Shown in pieces: positions 19,104 through 27,541 of a stretch of DNA of 64,000 nt. The position numbers and the translations under genes are program-made. Source of the DNA: Bacilli bacterium (GTDB lineage Bacteria; Bacillota_I; Bacilli_A; RF39; UBA660); assembly GCA_017541445.1 (NCBI GenBank), contig JAFXZC010000006.1, forward strand, positions 1 to 64,000, read 5' to 3'. The notes beneath the pieces were generated by a model. The model ran no database searches. It saw only the letters and a list, made by a program, of their open reading frames with translations, and was not told where the DNA came from. Positions within the stretch are counted from its first letter, which is position 1, and every line of letters begins with the position of its first letter.

Positions 19104-19415
19104 TTAAAAATTTCTTTCACCAAAACCATTACCTACGTAACCTGGTCCTAAAGAATTACCACGAGGATTTATATTACCACCAACTGTACCACTATGATTA
19201 ACATTATTATCAAAACCATTACCAGCATAAACTTCTTTTTTAGATTTATCTCTTTCAACAACAGGAACTGTTTTAAAACCATGATTATGCAAATCACTTT
19301 GAACAAATCCATTACCTACATAACCAGTATTTGAACCCACATTATGTTGTCTAGGTACTATTGGAGTACCTCCTCCACCATTACTTGCTTTAAAACCATT
19401 ATCAGCAAAGTTCAT
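19104..19415 (-). CDS. Small Gly/Asn-rich protein with GNGF repeats
   Basis: 103 residues, no signal peptide and no membrane helix. The motif G-Y-V-G-N-G-F or close variants (NGF, AGNGF, VGNGF) occurs five or six times between Gly/Asn/His/Pro-rich linkers, ending in NGFGERNF. Probably disordered, with the NGF units as short binding motifs. GAGGTGAT precedes the ATG. It is flanked by membrane proteins in the same operon. Function unknown. Confidence 0.7.
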   Translation of the reverse strand: MNFADNGFKASNGGGGTPIVPRQHNVGSNTGYVGNGFVQSDLHNHGFKTVPVVERDKSKKEVYAGNGFDNNVNHSGTVGGNINPRGNSLGPGYVGNGFGERNF

Positions 19416-19424
19416 ATAATCACC

Positions 19425-19763
19425 TCATTTAAATAAAAATATTATAAAAACTATTATATCAGCAATTGATACTAATCTTACTATTAAATTTAATACAGAA
19501 CTTTTTTTTACCATAAAAGAAACTATTAATGCACCTATTGAAAATAAAATACCTTTTCTACCTAAAATAAAACTAATTAATAAAAGTATAATACCTATAA
19601 AGGATTTCTTCATATCATCTTCAGAAGGTTTTTCTTCCATTACATAAACATCTTTTGGAGAATCATCATAGCCTATAATTACTCTATTATTATCTATTTC
19701 ATTACTTTCCATTTTATATTCATGGTAATTTTCAACATCTTTATTAATAAACTTATTATCCAT
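19425..19763 (-). CDS. Small membrane protein (112 aa)
   Basis: A polar N-terminal half of about 50 residues is followed by hydrophobic segments covering about residues 52-112, probably two or three helices, ending at the C-terminus in FIIFLFK. No family is recognised. Second gene of the operon, starting five bases after the zinc-ribbon gene stop. Confidence 0.7.
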   Translation of the reverse strand: MDNKFINKDVENYHEYKMESNEIDNNRVIIGYDDSPKDVYVMEEKPSEDDMKKSFIGIILLLISFILGRKGILFSIGALIVSFMVKKSSVLNLIVRLVSIADIIVFIIFLFK

Positions 19764-19768
19764 ATATT

Positions 19769-20239
19769 TTAACTACCAATTAAACTACCAAGATATAATA
19801 CCATTAAACCTAATTCTAAACCAGCTAAAACAAGTACAACTATTTTCAAAGGACTCTTTCCTTTATAAGAAAGACCTAAAGATAAAGCAGCCATAGCACA
19901 AATAATACCAGCTACAAAATAACCTAATATTATTACACCTAAAGCAATATATAATTTTGTTTTAGGTTCTTCTTGATTAGGATTAACCATTTGTCCCATT
20001 GGAGCACCATTTATAGGCTGAGGCATACCTTGTTGTATTGGTTGACCAGTATTAGGGTCATACATTACTGGTTGTTGCATTGGTTGTTGTTGCATCATTG
20101 GTTGTTGCATTGGTTGCTGTTGCATCATTGGTTGTTGTACAGGTTGTTGAACATATACCTGCGATCCACAAACAGGACAAACTTGTACACCTGCATCAAT
20201 ACTAGCACCACAACTTGGACAATTAACTTTATTATTCAT
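19769..20239 (-). CDS. Zinc-ribbon, Gln-rich membrane protein (156 aa)
   Basis: The N-terminal zinc ribbon (CPSCG...CPVCG) is followed by a Gln/Pro/Met-rich linker with a duplicated 10-residue unit and then two transmembrane helices (about 95-155). The start at 20239 follows AGGTGG; the GTG upstream belongs to that site. This architecture (zinc ribbon plus DUF4190-like or TM2-like helices) is common in Bacillota and of unknown function. It heads a four-gene operon that begins at a TGTTATACT extended -10. Confidence 0.8.
   Translation of the reverse strand: MNNKVNCPSCGASIDAGVQVCPVCGSQVYVQQPVQQPMMQQQPMQQPMMQQQPMQQPVMYDPNTGQPIQQGMPQPINGAPMGQMVNPNQEEPKTKLYIALGVIILGYFVAGIICAMAALSLGLSYKGKSPLKIVVLVLAGLELGLMVLYLGSLIGS
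20071..20130 (-). repeat. Two tandem 30-bp repeats encoding the Gln-rich linker
   Basis: 20071-20100 and 20101-20130 differ at one base and encode two copies of a Q/P/M-rich 10-residue unit in the zinc-ribbon protein. Confidence 0.85.
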
Positions 20240-20272
20240 AAATACCACCTATCATTAAATTAAGTATAACAT

Positions 20273-20292
20273 AAAAAGGAGTTTTAAACTCC
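20273..20292 (-). terminator. leuS terminator
   Basis: On the minus strand GGAGTTT pairs with AAACTCC, followed by TTTTTA, directly after the leuS stop. Confidence 0.7.
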
Positions 20293-22715
20293 TATTTTAT
20301 AACTATATTTACAATTCTACCTTTAATAACTATTACCTTAACTATTTCTTTTCCTTCAGTAAATTTAATAACATTATCATTACTTAAAGCTTTCTCTTTA
20401 ATAGATTCTTCATCTTCATCTACACCAATAGTTATTTCTCCTCTTAATTTACCATTTACTTGAACACCAATAGTTACTTCATCAGCTTTAGTTTTTTCTT
20501 CATCATATTTAGGCCATTCAGAATAAGATAATTCATCTTTCATACCTAATACTTCATGATACAATTCTTCACTAATATGAGGAGCAATTGGATTTAATAA
20601 TTTAATAAAACCAATAGCATATTCTTTAGGTAAAACGCTTTCTTTATATACAGCATTAACAAATATCATTAATGCACTAATTGCTGTATTAAACGATAAT
20701 GTCTCAAAATCGTTAGATACTTTTTTAACAGTAGTATGATAAATATTTTCTAAATTTTTATTTTCTTTATCTTCTATTTTAATAGTACCATCAGTATATA
20801 ATCTCCAAATTCTATCTAAGAATTTTTTAGCCCCCTCTACACCAGCTTTACTCCAAGGTTTAGAAGCCTCTAATGGACCCATAAACATTTCATATAATCT
20901 TAATGTATCAGCACCATATTGATCTACTATATCTAATGGATTAACAACATATTCAGGATATCTTTTACCCATCTTAATACCATTTTCACCTAATATCATA
21001 CCTTGATGAATTAATTTTTTAAATGGTTCTTTAACAGGAGATAAATTATTATCATATAAATATCTATTCCAAATTCTAGAATACATTAAATGACCAACAG
21101 CATGTTCTGGACCGCCTACATATAAATCAACTGGCATCCAATGCTTTAATAATTCTTGATTAGCAAATTCGCGTGTATTATCTGGATCTATATATCTTAA
21201 GAAATACCAACTAGAACCAGCACTACCTGGCATAGTAGATGTCTCTCTTAAACCTTTAACACCATTTTGATTATATTCTTTCCATTCAGTAGCATTCTCT
21301 AAAGGAGCTTTACCATTATGACCTTTATAATCTTCTAATTCAGGTAATACTAATGGTAATTCTTCATCAGGTAATAAATACTCTTCTCCATTATCTAAAT
21401 GAACAATAGGAACAGGTTCTCCCCAATATCTTTGTCTAGCAAAAATCCATTCTCTAAATTTATAATTAATAGTTTTTCTACCTACACCCATCTTAACTAA
21501 CTTATCAGTAATAGCTTCTTTAGCTTCTTCTACTGTTAAACCAGTAAATTCTTCACTATTAATTAATTTACAACCTTTACCTAAATAATCTTGTTTTTCA
21601 AATGCACATTTACTAACATCTCTACCATCAATAACTTGAATCATTTCAATATTATGTTCAACTGCATATTCAAAATCTCTTTGATCATGACTAGGTACAG
21701 CCATAACAGCACCAGTACCATAATTAGCTAAAACGAAATCTCCAATAAATATATCTACTTCTTTACCATTTACTGGATTAATAGCTTTAACTCCTTCTAA
21801 TCTACAACCAGTTTTACCTTTATTTAATTCAGTTCTATCCATATCTGATTTTTTAGATACTTCTTCAATATAAGCTTTAACTTCATCTTGATTTTTAATT
21901 CTAGGCATTAATTCTTGAACTAAATCACCATCTGGTGCTAATACGAAGAAAGTAATACCATATATAGTTTCAATACAAGTAGTAAATATTCTAAATTTAC
22001 CGCCACCAACTATATCAATATCTACTTCTACACCAGTTGATTTACCTATCCAATTTCTTTGCATTTCTTTAGTAGATTCTGGCCAATCTATTTCTTCTAA
22101 ACCCTCTAATAATTTTTCAGCAAACTTAGGTTGATCAATACATAATTGTTTCATATTTTTTCTAACAACTGGATAACCACCACGTTCTGATTTACCATCA
22201 ATAACTTCATCATTAGATAAAACAGTACCTAATTCTTCGCACCAATTAACTGGCATATCAACATATTTAGCATACCCATCTTTATATAATTGTTTAAATA
22301 TCCATTGAGTCCATTTATAGTAATTAGGATCACTAGTTAATACACATCTATCCCAATCATAATCAAAACCTAAACTCTTTAATTGTTTAGTAAAATATTC
22401 AACATTTTTTTCTGTAAATTTACTAGGATGATTACCTGTTTGAATAGCATATTGTTCAGCAGGTAAACCAAACGAATCATATCCCATAGGATGTAATACA
22501 TTAAATCCTTGCATTCTTTTCATTCTAGAAACAATATCAGTAGCAGTATAACCTTCTGGATGCCCAGCATGTAAACCTACTCCTGATGGATAAGGAAACA
22601 TATCTAAAACATAAAACTTAGGTTTACTAAAATCCCATACATCAGTTTTAAAAGTTTTATTATCTTCCCAATATTTTTGCCATTTCTTTTCTATATCTTT
22701 AAAATTATACTCCAT
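20292..22715 (-). CDS. leuS: Leucyl-tRNA synthetase
   Basis: 807 residues with the class I HIGH-type motif (PYPSGVGLHAGHPEGY), the CP1 editing domain (TTCIETIYG and YGTGAVMAVPSHD), the tryptophan-rich insertion before the catalytic half, the KMSKS equivalent KMGKR, and the C-terminal anticodon domain. The KMGKR and TTCIET forms differ from the textbook KMSKS and TTRPDT but are, as far as I recall, found in other Bacillota. The start overlaps the upstream membrane protein gene by 11 bases, and both lie behind one T-box. Confidence 0.97.
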   Translation of the reverse strand: MEYNFKDIEKKWQKYWEDNKTFKTDVWDFSKPKFYVLDMFPYPSGVGLHAGHPEGYTATDIVSRMKRMQGFNVLHPMGYDSFGLPAEQYAIQTGNHPSKFTEKNVEYFTKQLKSLGFDYDWDRCVLTSDPNYYKWTQWIFKQLYKDGYAKYVDMPVNWCEELGTVLSNDEVIDGKSERGGYPVVRKNMKQLCIDQPKFAEKLLEGLEEIDWPESTKEMQRNWIGKSTGVEVDIDIVGGGKFRIFTTCIETIYGITFFVLAPDGDLVQELMPRIKNQDEVKAYIEEVSKKSDMDRTELNKGKTGCRLEGVKAINPVNGKEVDIFIGDFVLANYGTGAVMAVPSHDQRDFEYAVEHNIEMIQVIDGRDVSKCAFEKQDYLGKGCKLINSEEFTGLTVEEAKEAITDKLVKMGVGRKTINYKFREWIFARQRYWGEPVPIVHLDNGEEYLLPDEELPLVLPELEDYKGHNGKAPLENATEWKEYNQNGVKGLRETSTMPGSAGSSWYFLRYIDPDNTREFANQELLKHWMPVDLYVGGPEHAVGHLMYSRIWNRYLYDNNLSPVKEPFKKLIHQGMILGENGIKMGKRYPEYVVNPLDIVDQYGADTLRLYEMFMGPLEASKPWSKAGVEGAKKFLDRIWRLYTDGTIKIEDKENKNLENIYHTTVKKVSNDFETLSFNTAISALMIFVNAVYKESVLPKEYAIGFIKLLNPIAPHISEELYHEVLGMKDELSYSEWPKYDEEKTKADEVTIGVQVNGKLRGEITIGVDEDEESIKEKALSNDNVIKFTEGKEIVKVIVIKGRIVNIVIK

Positions 22716-23079
22716 CTTTATCTTTTCCCCACTTCTTAGCTAAATGTTTACCATATAATGAATAGAATAAATAAATCATTCCAAACATCATAACAAATGC
22801 TATTGGTAAACATAAATATATTTTTAATTTAATCGCATCTATAAAAGTAATAGTAAAAGCAATAATAAATGCATTTATTAAAGCTACACCATTTAAGCAC
22901 TTTTTATAATTCATTTTCTTTTTATCTAAATTATTTAATCTTACTAAAAAACCTAATTCAGTAATTTTAGTATACTTCTCCTTTTTGAGCTTATCATCAA
23001 AAATAAAATAATAAACTAAATAAACTACTACAAAAATGACTATAAAAAATAATATACTAAAAATAATTTTATTCCCCAT
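22705..23079 (-). CDS. Three-helix membrane protein co-transcribed with leuS
   Basis: 124 residues: one N-terminal helix (about 4-25), a charged middle with a LG-LVRLNN-like stretch, and two helices (about 65-108) before a basic tail. The start at 23079 follows AGAAGGAGA; the frame upstream of it is the T-box leader. It overlaps leuS by 11 bases, so it is under the same tRNA-Leu control. No family is recognised. Confidence 0.78.
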   Translation of the reverse strand: MGNKIIFSILFFIVIFVVVYLVYYFIFDDKLKKEKYTKITELGFLVRLNNLDKKKMNYKKCLNGVALINAFIIAFTITFIDAIKLKIYLCLPIAFVMMFGMIYLFYSLYGKHLAKKWGKDKDGV

Positions 23080-23091
23080 AATAATTCTCCT

Positions 23092-23294
23092 TCTAAATAA
23101 AAAAGACATATTCATCATAAGGACGAATATGTCGTGGTACCACCTTAATTTATAGTCTAACAACTATCTCAAATATCTATAAAGGAATAACCCTATCACT
23201 CCAAAATCAAGTTCATATACTTCTATAATTAGTTTCCACCAAACACTAACTCTCTATATATATCTATATACTACTACTATTTTTTCAACGCTTA
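23092..23294 (-). promoter_or_regulatory. T-box leader of the membrane protein-leuS operon
   Basis: A -10 (TATAAT, complement of 23301-23306) predicts a start near 23294. Stem I has the canonical AGAGAG and GGTGGAAA elements. The specifier reads CTT (minus 23211-23209), a Leu codon, before GATTTTGGAG. The T-box antiterminator (complement of 23119-23146) competes with a terminator formed by 23125-23133 and 23105-23113 followed by TTTTTTATTT. Confidence 0.9.
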
Positions 23295-23332
23295 AAAAAC
23301 ATTATAAATTAATATAGCTTTAAAATCAAGAA

Positions 23333-23956
23333 CTATCTTGTTGGACCTCCATTAGTATGATCAACACCAAGATATTGTTGTTCTAATCTATCACAACCAG
23401 CATTATATTCTTCTACAGAAATACTACCTCTTTTATAAGCTTTATATAATTTTCTTTCTTCTATACTATACATTCTTCTACCATGTTCTTCTTTTGAAAT
23501 AACACCATCACCATATCTTTGTGATGAAACATCAGCAGCAAAATCTGATCTTAAAGATGAAAATGGTTCAGCTAAAGTTCTACCAATTCCAATAAAGAAA
23601 CCTTTTATTCTAGAACTAGTTCTAATATCTTTACCCTGAATAGGAGTTCCTCTATCTAAAGTAACACCTTCTCTTCTTAAAGCTTTTTTTTCTTGATCAA
23701 GTTGTGCTTGATATATATTTCTACCTGCTTTAGTAGCTAATGTCTGATCATTATCTACTTCATAAGAATCAGCATCAGATGTATAACCACTAGAACGTGG
23801 TCTATCTGGACTTAAAGGACCGCTATTTTCACCCCAGTAACCGCCTGGTGGACGCATCATACTTCCATAGCTACGTCCTCCTGATAATGGACCGCCAAAA
23901 CCACGACCGCCTCCTGGGCCTCCCCCACGTGGACCTCCTGGACCTCTTGGTGGCAT
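23333..23956 (-). CDS. Gly/Pro/Arg-rich protein with SHOCT-like C-terminus (207 aa)
   Basis: The first 60 residues are almost entirely Gly, Pro, Arg and Ser, encoded by unusually GC-rich codons. A middle region follows, then two short helical hairpins of the SHOCT type (YKRGSISVEEYNAGCDRLEQ and a similar unit before it with GVISKEEH). No signal peptide or membrane helix. I start at 23956 because AAGGAG lies eight bases upstream. SHOCT segments often close oligomerising bacterial proteins. Function unknown. Confidence 0.72.
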   Translation of the reverse strand: MPPRGPGGPRGGGPGGGRGFGGPLSGGRSYGSMMRPPGGYWGENSGPLSPDRPRSSGYTSDADSYEVDNDQTLATKAGRNIYQAQLDQEKKALRREGVTLDRGTPIQGKDIRTSSRIKGFFIGIGRTLAEPFSSLRSDFAADVSSQRYGDGVISKEEHGRRMYSIEERKLYKAYKRGSISVEEYNAGCDRLEQQYLGVDHTNGGPTR

Positions 23957-24017
23957 ACACATCACTCCTTCTAATTGCCTGTATTATACATTAAAACAGC
24001 CATATTTTCAAATTAAA

Positions 24018-26498
24018 CTATATTTGTTCAACATAATCTAATAATTTAATAAACATATTAACGAATTTCTTATCTAAACCAACACGTTGTAATTTTCTAA
24101 TCTCTACTCTCTTTTTATCAACAGTTAATTCAGAGAAAATAATTCTACTAATTTCTTCTTTTAAAACAGTCTCTACTTGTAAATCAGAAATAATTGAATC
24201 AATATCATCATTTACTAATCTAATAGCATCTATTTCAATATCTTTACCTTTACAATTAATAGTTAATTGTTTATTAGTAGGTACTTCTTTTACTTCAACA
24301 ACAAAATCAGTATCATCTACGTAACAATTACATTCTATTTTTTCATTATCTAAATAAACTATTACATCATTAGCTTCTCTAGTATTTCTAAATCTAACTC
24401 TATAATCTCTTTTATCAGGAATAATACCAACTTTACCTTCAACAGGTCTAACTATTAAAGTATAATTATTTGCCATATAGTTATAATCAACTCTACTAAT
24501 TAAATAGTAACCTTGTTGATAAAGATTAGTATATCCATCATCTTCATATAAATTGAATGAATTACTTTTACCTGGGAATACATGTATTTCCATACTAGCA
24601 GGAGGATTAGTAACATTAAGATTTTTTCCTAGATCTGCTAAACAAACAATAGAACCATCTCTTGCAAAAACAGGATAATCCTCATCTTTATAGAAAATAA
24701 TATATCTTCTATTACCAGTAAACTTTTTACCTGTTTTAAAATCATACCAAGTACCTTCTGGTAAGAATATCTTTTCAACCGCTCTATTCATAACTGGATC
24801 TTTAGGACTAGTAATAGGAGCAACAAATAACTCTGTACCAAAATAATATTCATTTCTATAATCAATATCATCATAAGTTTCTGGATACTTATAATACAAA
24901 GGTTGTATTAAAGGTAAACCAATCTTATGATATTGATAAGCTTCACTATAAATATATGGAATTAATCTATGTCTTAATTGACAATATAATGTAACAATAT
25001 CTTGTGTCTTAATATCCCATTTCCATGGTTCTCTTTTATAATATCTACCATATTTAGAACTGAATCTAAATATAGGACTATAAGTACCATATTGAACATA
25101 ACGAATATATAACTCACTATCTTCAACACCTTCTTTATAACCACCTATATCATGACTCCACCATGACATACCTAAATTAGAAGCAGTATTATTAAAATAA
25201 GGTAATGTACTTAAAGTATTCCAACTAACTTTAGTTTCACCACTATAATGAACAGGATATCTATGCGGAGCATAAGTAGCCGGTCTAGAAAGAATTAAAG
25301 GTCTTAAATTCTCTCTACTATAAAAATCATTAAAATGATAATAGTCTAAAACACTATTAGTAGCAGTGTCTTTTAAATTTCTATAATTAATCCAAAAGAA
25401 ATCAGCACCAACATCATATAATGGTTTAATAAAATTATCAAAATATGCAATAATTAATTTCTTATCAAATGCATTAAAAGGAATAATCTGTTTATCAGAA
25501 ATACCTATTTCTTTTGCAAAATCATCAAACTTTGGTTCATGAGGATGAATACCTTCAGAAGGATCCAAACTTAAACCTAATTTAATACCTCTATCATGAA
25601 GATATTTAGTAAATTCACTTGGTTTAAAGAATAACTCTCTATTAAAAGTAAAACCACTATTAAATCTATCTAATCTATTCTTATCTTTTAAATGCCAGTT
25701 ATCTCCCATTAATAAAACACTCATAGGAACTCTATACTTATTAAAATCATTAACTAGCTTTTGAATATCATTAAAATAATAGAAATTATTTTTATTCCAC
25801 CATATACCTAAAGCATATCTAGGTATTAAAGGAGGCATACCTGTTAATAAGTAATAACTTTGTAAACAATTACCAAAATCTTTATTATATAAAAATACAT
25901 ACGTATCTATTCTTTGTTTATCATTAAAAACAATAGAACCATCTTCAGCAATAAAATTAGATTTAGAATCATCTATAGAAACAAAACCATCTCCAGAATA
26001 TAAACCTTTAGGTTTTTGAAAGAAATCAATTAATTTCTTTTTAAAATGTTTAACTTCTTTAACTGTTTCATCTGCTGCTTCAAAAGGATCTTTAGTAGTA
26101 TCCAAATTAGCAACTATACTAGAATAATTTCTTGCTTCAGGATGACCAAAATACCATTCTCTACCACTAGCATCATTTAATCTAATACTTAAAGTACTAT
26201 CTGGAGTATATTTCTTACTAAAAAAAGGTCTTTCTTTATAATATTTTAAATTAAAATATTTTGTAGTAATATCCAATACTCTCTCATTTTGATCAATCTT
26301 CATTTGAGGGATAAAAAAGTTTCTAAATTTAGCAAATTCAGTTGGTCTATCTTCAAAATAACCATTATCACTAAACTCTAAACGAACTAATACTTCAGAA
26401 AGAATTGTAATACGATAAAATTGTCCTTGAAATACTACTTGTGGTTTGCTCTTACAATTAGCATAATTAATTTTAAATTGACTACCTAACTCTCCCAC
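24018..26498 (-). CDS. GH31 family protein with substituted catalytic aspartates
   Basis: The GH31 architecture is clear: N-terminal galactose-mutarotase-like region, a barrel with YALGIWWNKNNF and WWSHDIGG, the REPWKWD segment, a beta-domain and a short helical tail. In active relatives of this subgroup the nucleophile Asp lies in FWLD; here the motif is FWIN (Asn codon at 25388-25386). The acid/base Asp of SGDT reads SGET (Glu codon at 25238-25236). No signal peptide, so cytoplasmic. I prefer the GTG at 26498 after GAGGGTG; an ATG at 26525 lies only four bases from a TGTTATACT -10 and lacks a ribosome site. It may be an inactive carbohydrate-binding homologue. Confidence 0.85.
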   Translation of the reverse strand: MGELGSQFKINYANCKSKPQVVFQGQFYRITILSEVLVRLEFSDNGYFEDRPTEFAKFRNFFIPQMKIDQNERVLDITTKYFNLKYYKERPFFSKKYTPDSTLSIRLNDASGREWYFGHPEARNYSSIVANLDTTKDPFEAADETVKEVKHFKKKLIDFFQKPKGLYSGDGFVSIDDSKSNFIAEDGSIVFNDKQRIDTYVFLYNKDFGNCLQSYYLLTGMPPLIPRYALGIWWNKNNFYYFNDIQKLVNDFNKYRVPMSVLLMGDNWHLKDKNRLDRFNSGFTFNRELFFKPSEFTKYLHDRGIKLGLSLDPSEGIHPHEPKFDDFAKEIGISDKQIIPFNAFDKKLIIAYFDNFIKPLYDVGADFFWINYRNLKDTATNSVLDYYHFNDFYSRENLRPLILSRPATYAPHRYPVHYSGETKVSWNTLSTLPYFNNTASNLGMSWWSHDIGGYKEGVEDSELYIRYVQYGTYSPIFRFSSKYGRYYKREPWKWDIKTQDIVTLYCQLRHRLIPYIYSEAYQYHKIGLPLIQPLYYKYPETYDDIDYRNEYYFGTELFVAPITSPKDPVMNRAVEKIFLPEGTWYDFKTGKKFTGNRRYIIFYKDEDYPVFARDGSIVCLADLGKNLNVTNPPASMEIHVFPGKSNSFNLYEDDGYTNLYQQGYYLISRVDYNYMANNYTLIVRPVEGKVGIIPDKRDYRVRFRNTREANDVIVYLDNEKIECNCYVDDTDFVVEVKEVPTNKQLTINCKGKDIEIDAIRLVNDDIDSIISDLQVETVLKEEISRIIFSELTVDKKRVEIRKLQRVGLDKKFVNMFIKLLDYVEQI

Positions 26499-26558
26499 TA
26501 TAACACCCTCTTTTATACTATACATAATTAGTATAACATAAAATTAATTAAAAACATA

Positions 26559-26578
26559 TGTTATAATTAACTAGGTGA
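26559..26578 (+). promoter_or_regulatory. Extended -10 fused to the ribosome site
   Basis: TGTTATAAT (26559-26567) is followed five bases later by AGGTGA (26573-26578), with the ATG at 26585. The predicted transcript start (~26574) falls in the ribosome site, so the leader is about 11 bases. Confidence 0.55.
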
Positions 26579-26584
26579 CATACT

Positions 26585-27511
26585 ATGTTTAAATATACAT
26601 TAGATAATAAAAGATATCATACATTAAATTATTACTTTAAAAATAAATATGGTAAAAAAACTTTTAAAGTACCTTTAAATGGTAACTTCTCCTGCCCTAA
26701 TAAAGAAAAAGATGGTCATGGATGTATATTCTGTTCTAGACTAGGTTCAGGAGACTTTGCCGGCAATGTATTAGATCCATTAGATATACAATTTAAAAAA
26801 GGAATAGAAATGATGGAAAAGAAATGGCCAAATAGTTACTATATTGGTTACTTTCAAGCAAACACAAATACCTATGCACCATTAAATGAATTAAAACAAA
26901 AATATGAATTAATCTTACAACAACCTAATGTAGTTGGTTTAAACATAGCAACTCGTAGTGATTCTATTTCTAAAGAATGTTATGACTATCTAGAAGAACT
27001 ATCTCATAAAACTAACCTAATAGTAGAAATAGGATTACAATCTATGCATAATAAAACATTACAATTCATTAATAGAGGTCACGATTTAAATAACTTTGAA
27101 CAATGTATAAAAGAATTAAAAAAAAGAAATATAGAAACAGTAGTTCATATCATAAATGGATTACCTAATGAAACTAAAGAAGATATGATAGAAACAGTTA
27201 AATATTTAAATACCTTAAATATAGATGGTATTAAAATACATATGTTACATATAATAAAAGACACTGATTTAGCAGATTATTATCTTAGTCATCCTTTCCA
27301 TATTTTAACTAAAGAAGAATATATAGATATAGTAATATCTCAATTAGAATATCTAAATCCTAAAATAGTAATACATAGAATTACAGGAGATCCAAAAAAA
27401 GAAGATTTAATAGAACCACAATGGTTATTAAAAAAAATTTGTGTATTAAATGATATAGATAAAGAAATGGTTAAAAGAGATACTTATCAAGGGATAAAAT
27501 ATCAAAAATAA
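26585..27511 (+). CDS. Radical SAM protein of the TIGR01212/YhcC family
   Basis: 308 residues. The cluster motif is CPNKEKDGHGCIFC, the wide-spaced cysteine arrangement typical of the TIGR01212 family rather than CxxxCxxC. Other family marks are YFQANTNTYAP, IATRSDS, LVEIGLQS and HIINGLPNET. It binds a [4Fe-4S] cluster and S-adenosylmethionine; the YhcC substrate is not settled. Divergent from the GH31 gene, with its own compact promoter. Confidence 0.93.
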   Translation: MFKYTLDNKRYHTLNYYFKNKYGKKTFKVPLNGNFSCPNKEKDGHGCIFCSRLGSGDFAGNVLDPLDIQFKKGIEMMEKKWPNSYYIGYFQANTNTYAPLNELKQKYELILQQPNVVGLNIATRSDSISKECYDYLEELSHKTNLIVEIGLQSMHNKTLQFINRGHDLNNFEQCIKELKKRNIETVVHIINGLPNETKEDMIETVKYLNTLNIDGIKIHMLHIIKDTDLADYYLSHPFHILTKEEYIDIVISQLEYLNPKIVIHRITGDPKKEDLIEPQWLLKKICVLNDIDKEMVKRDTYQGIKYQK

Positions 27512-27541
27512 AAAAGGTTTAAAATAATAAACCTTTTTTTA
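27512..27541. terminator. Bidirectional terminator
   Basis: AAAAAGGTTTA pairs with TAAACCTTTTT; T runs are present on both strands. It serves the convergent radical SAM and DUF5662 genes. Confidence 0.75.

Noticed and set aside
20060..20150. Short direct repeats considered as CRISPR-like
   Set aside because: They encode a Gln/Pro/Met linker in an intact gene.
20292..22715. LeuRS motifs KMGKR and TTCIET as possible defects
   Set aside because: Surrounding motifs are intact and I recall the same forms in other Bacillota, so they are likely lineage variants.
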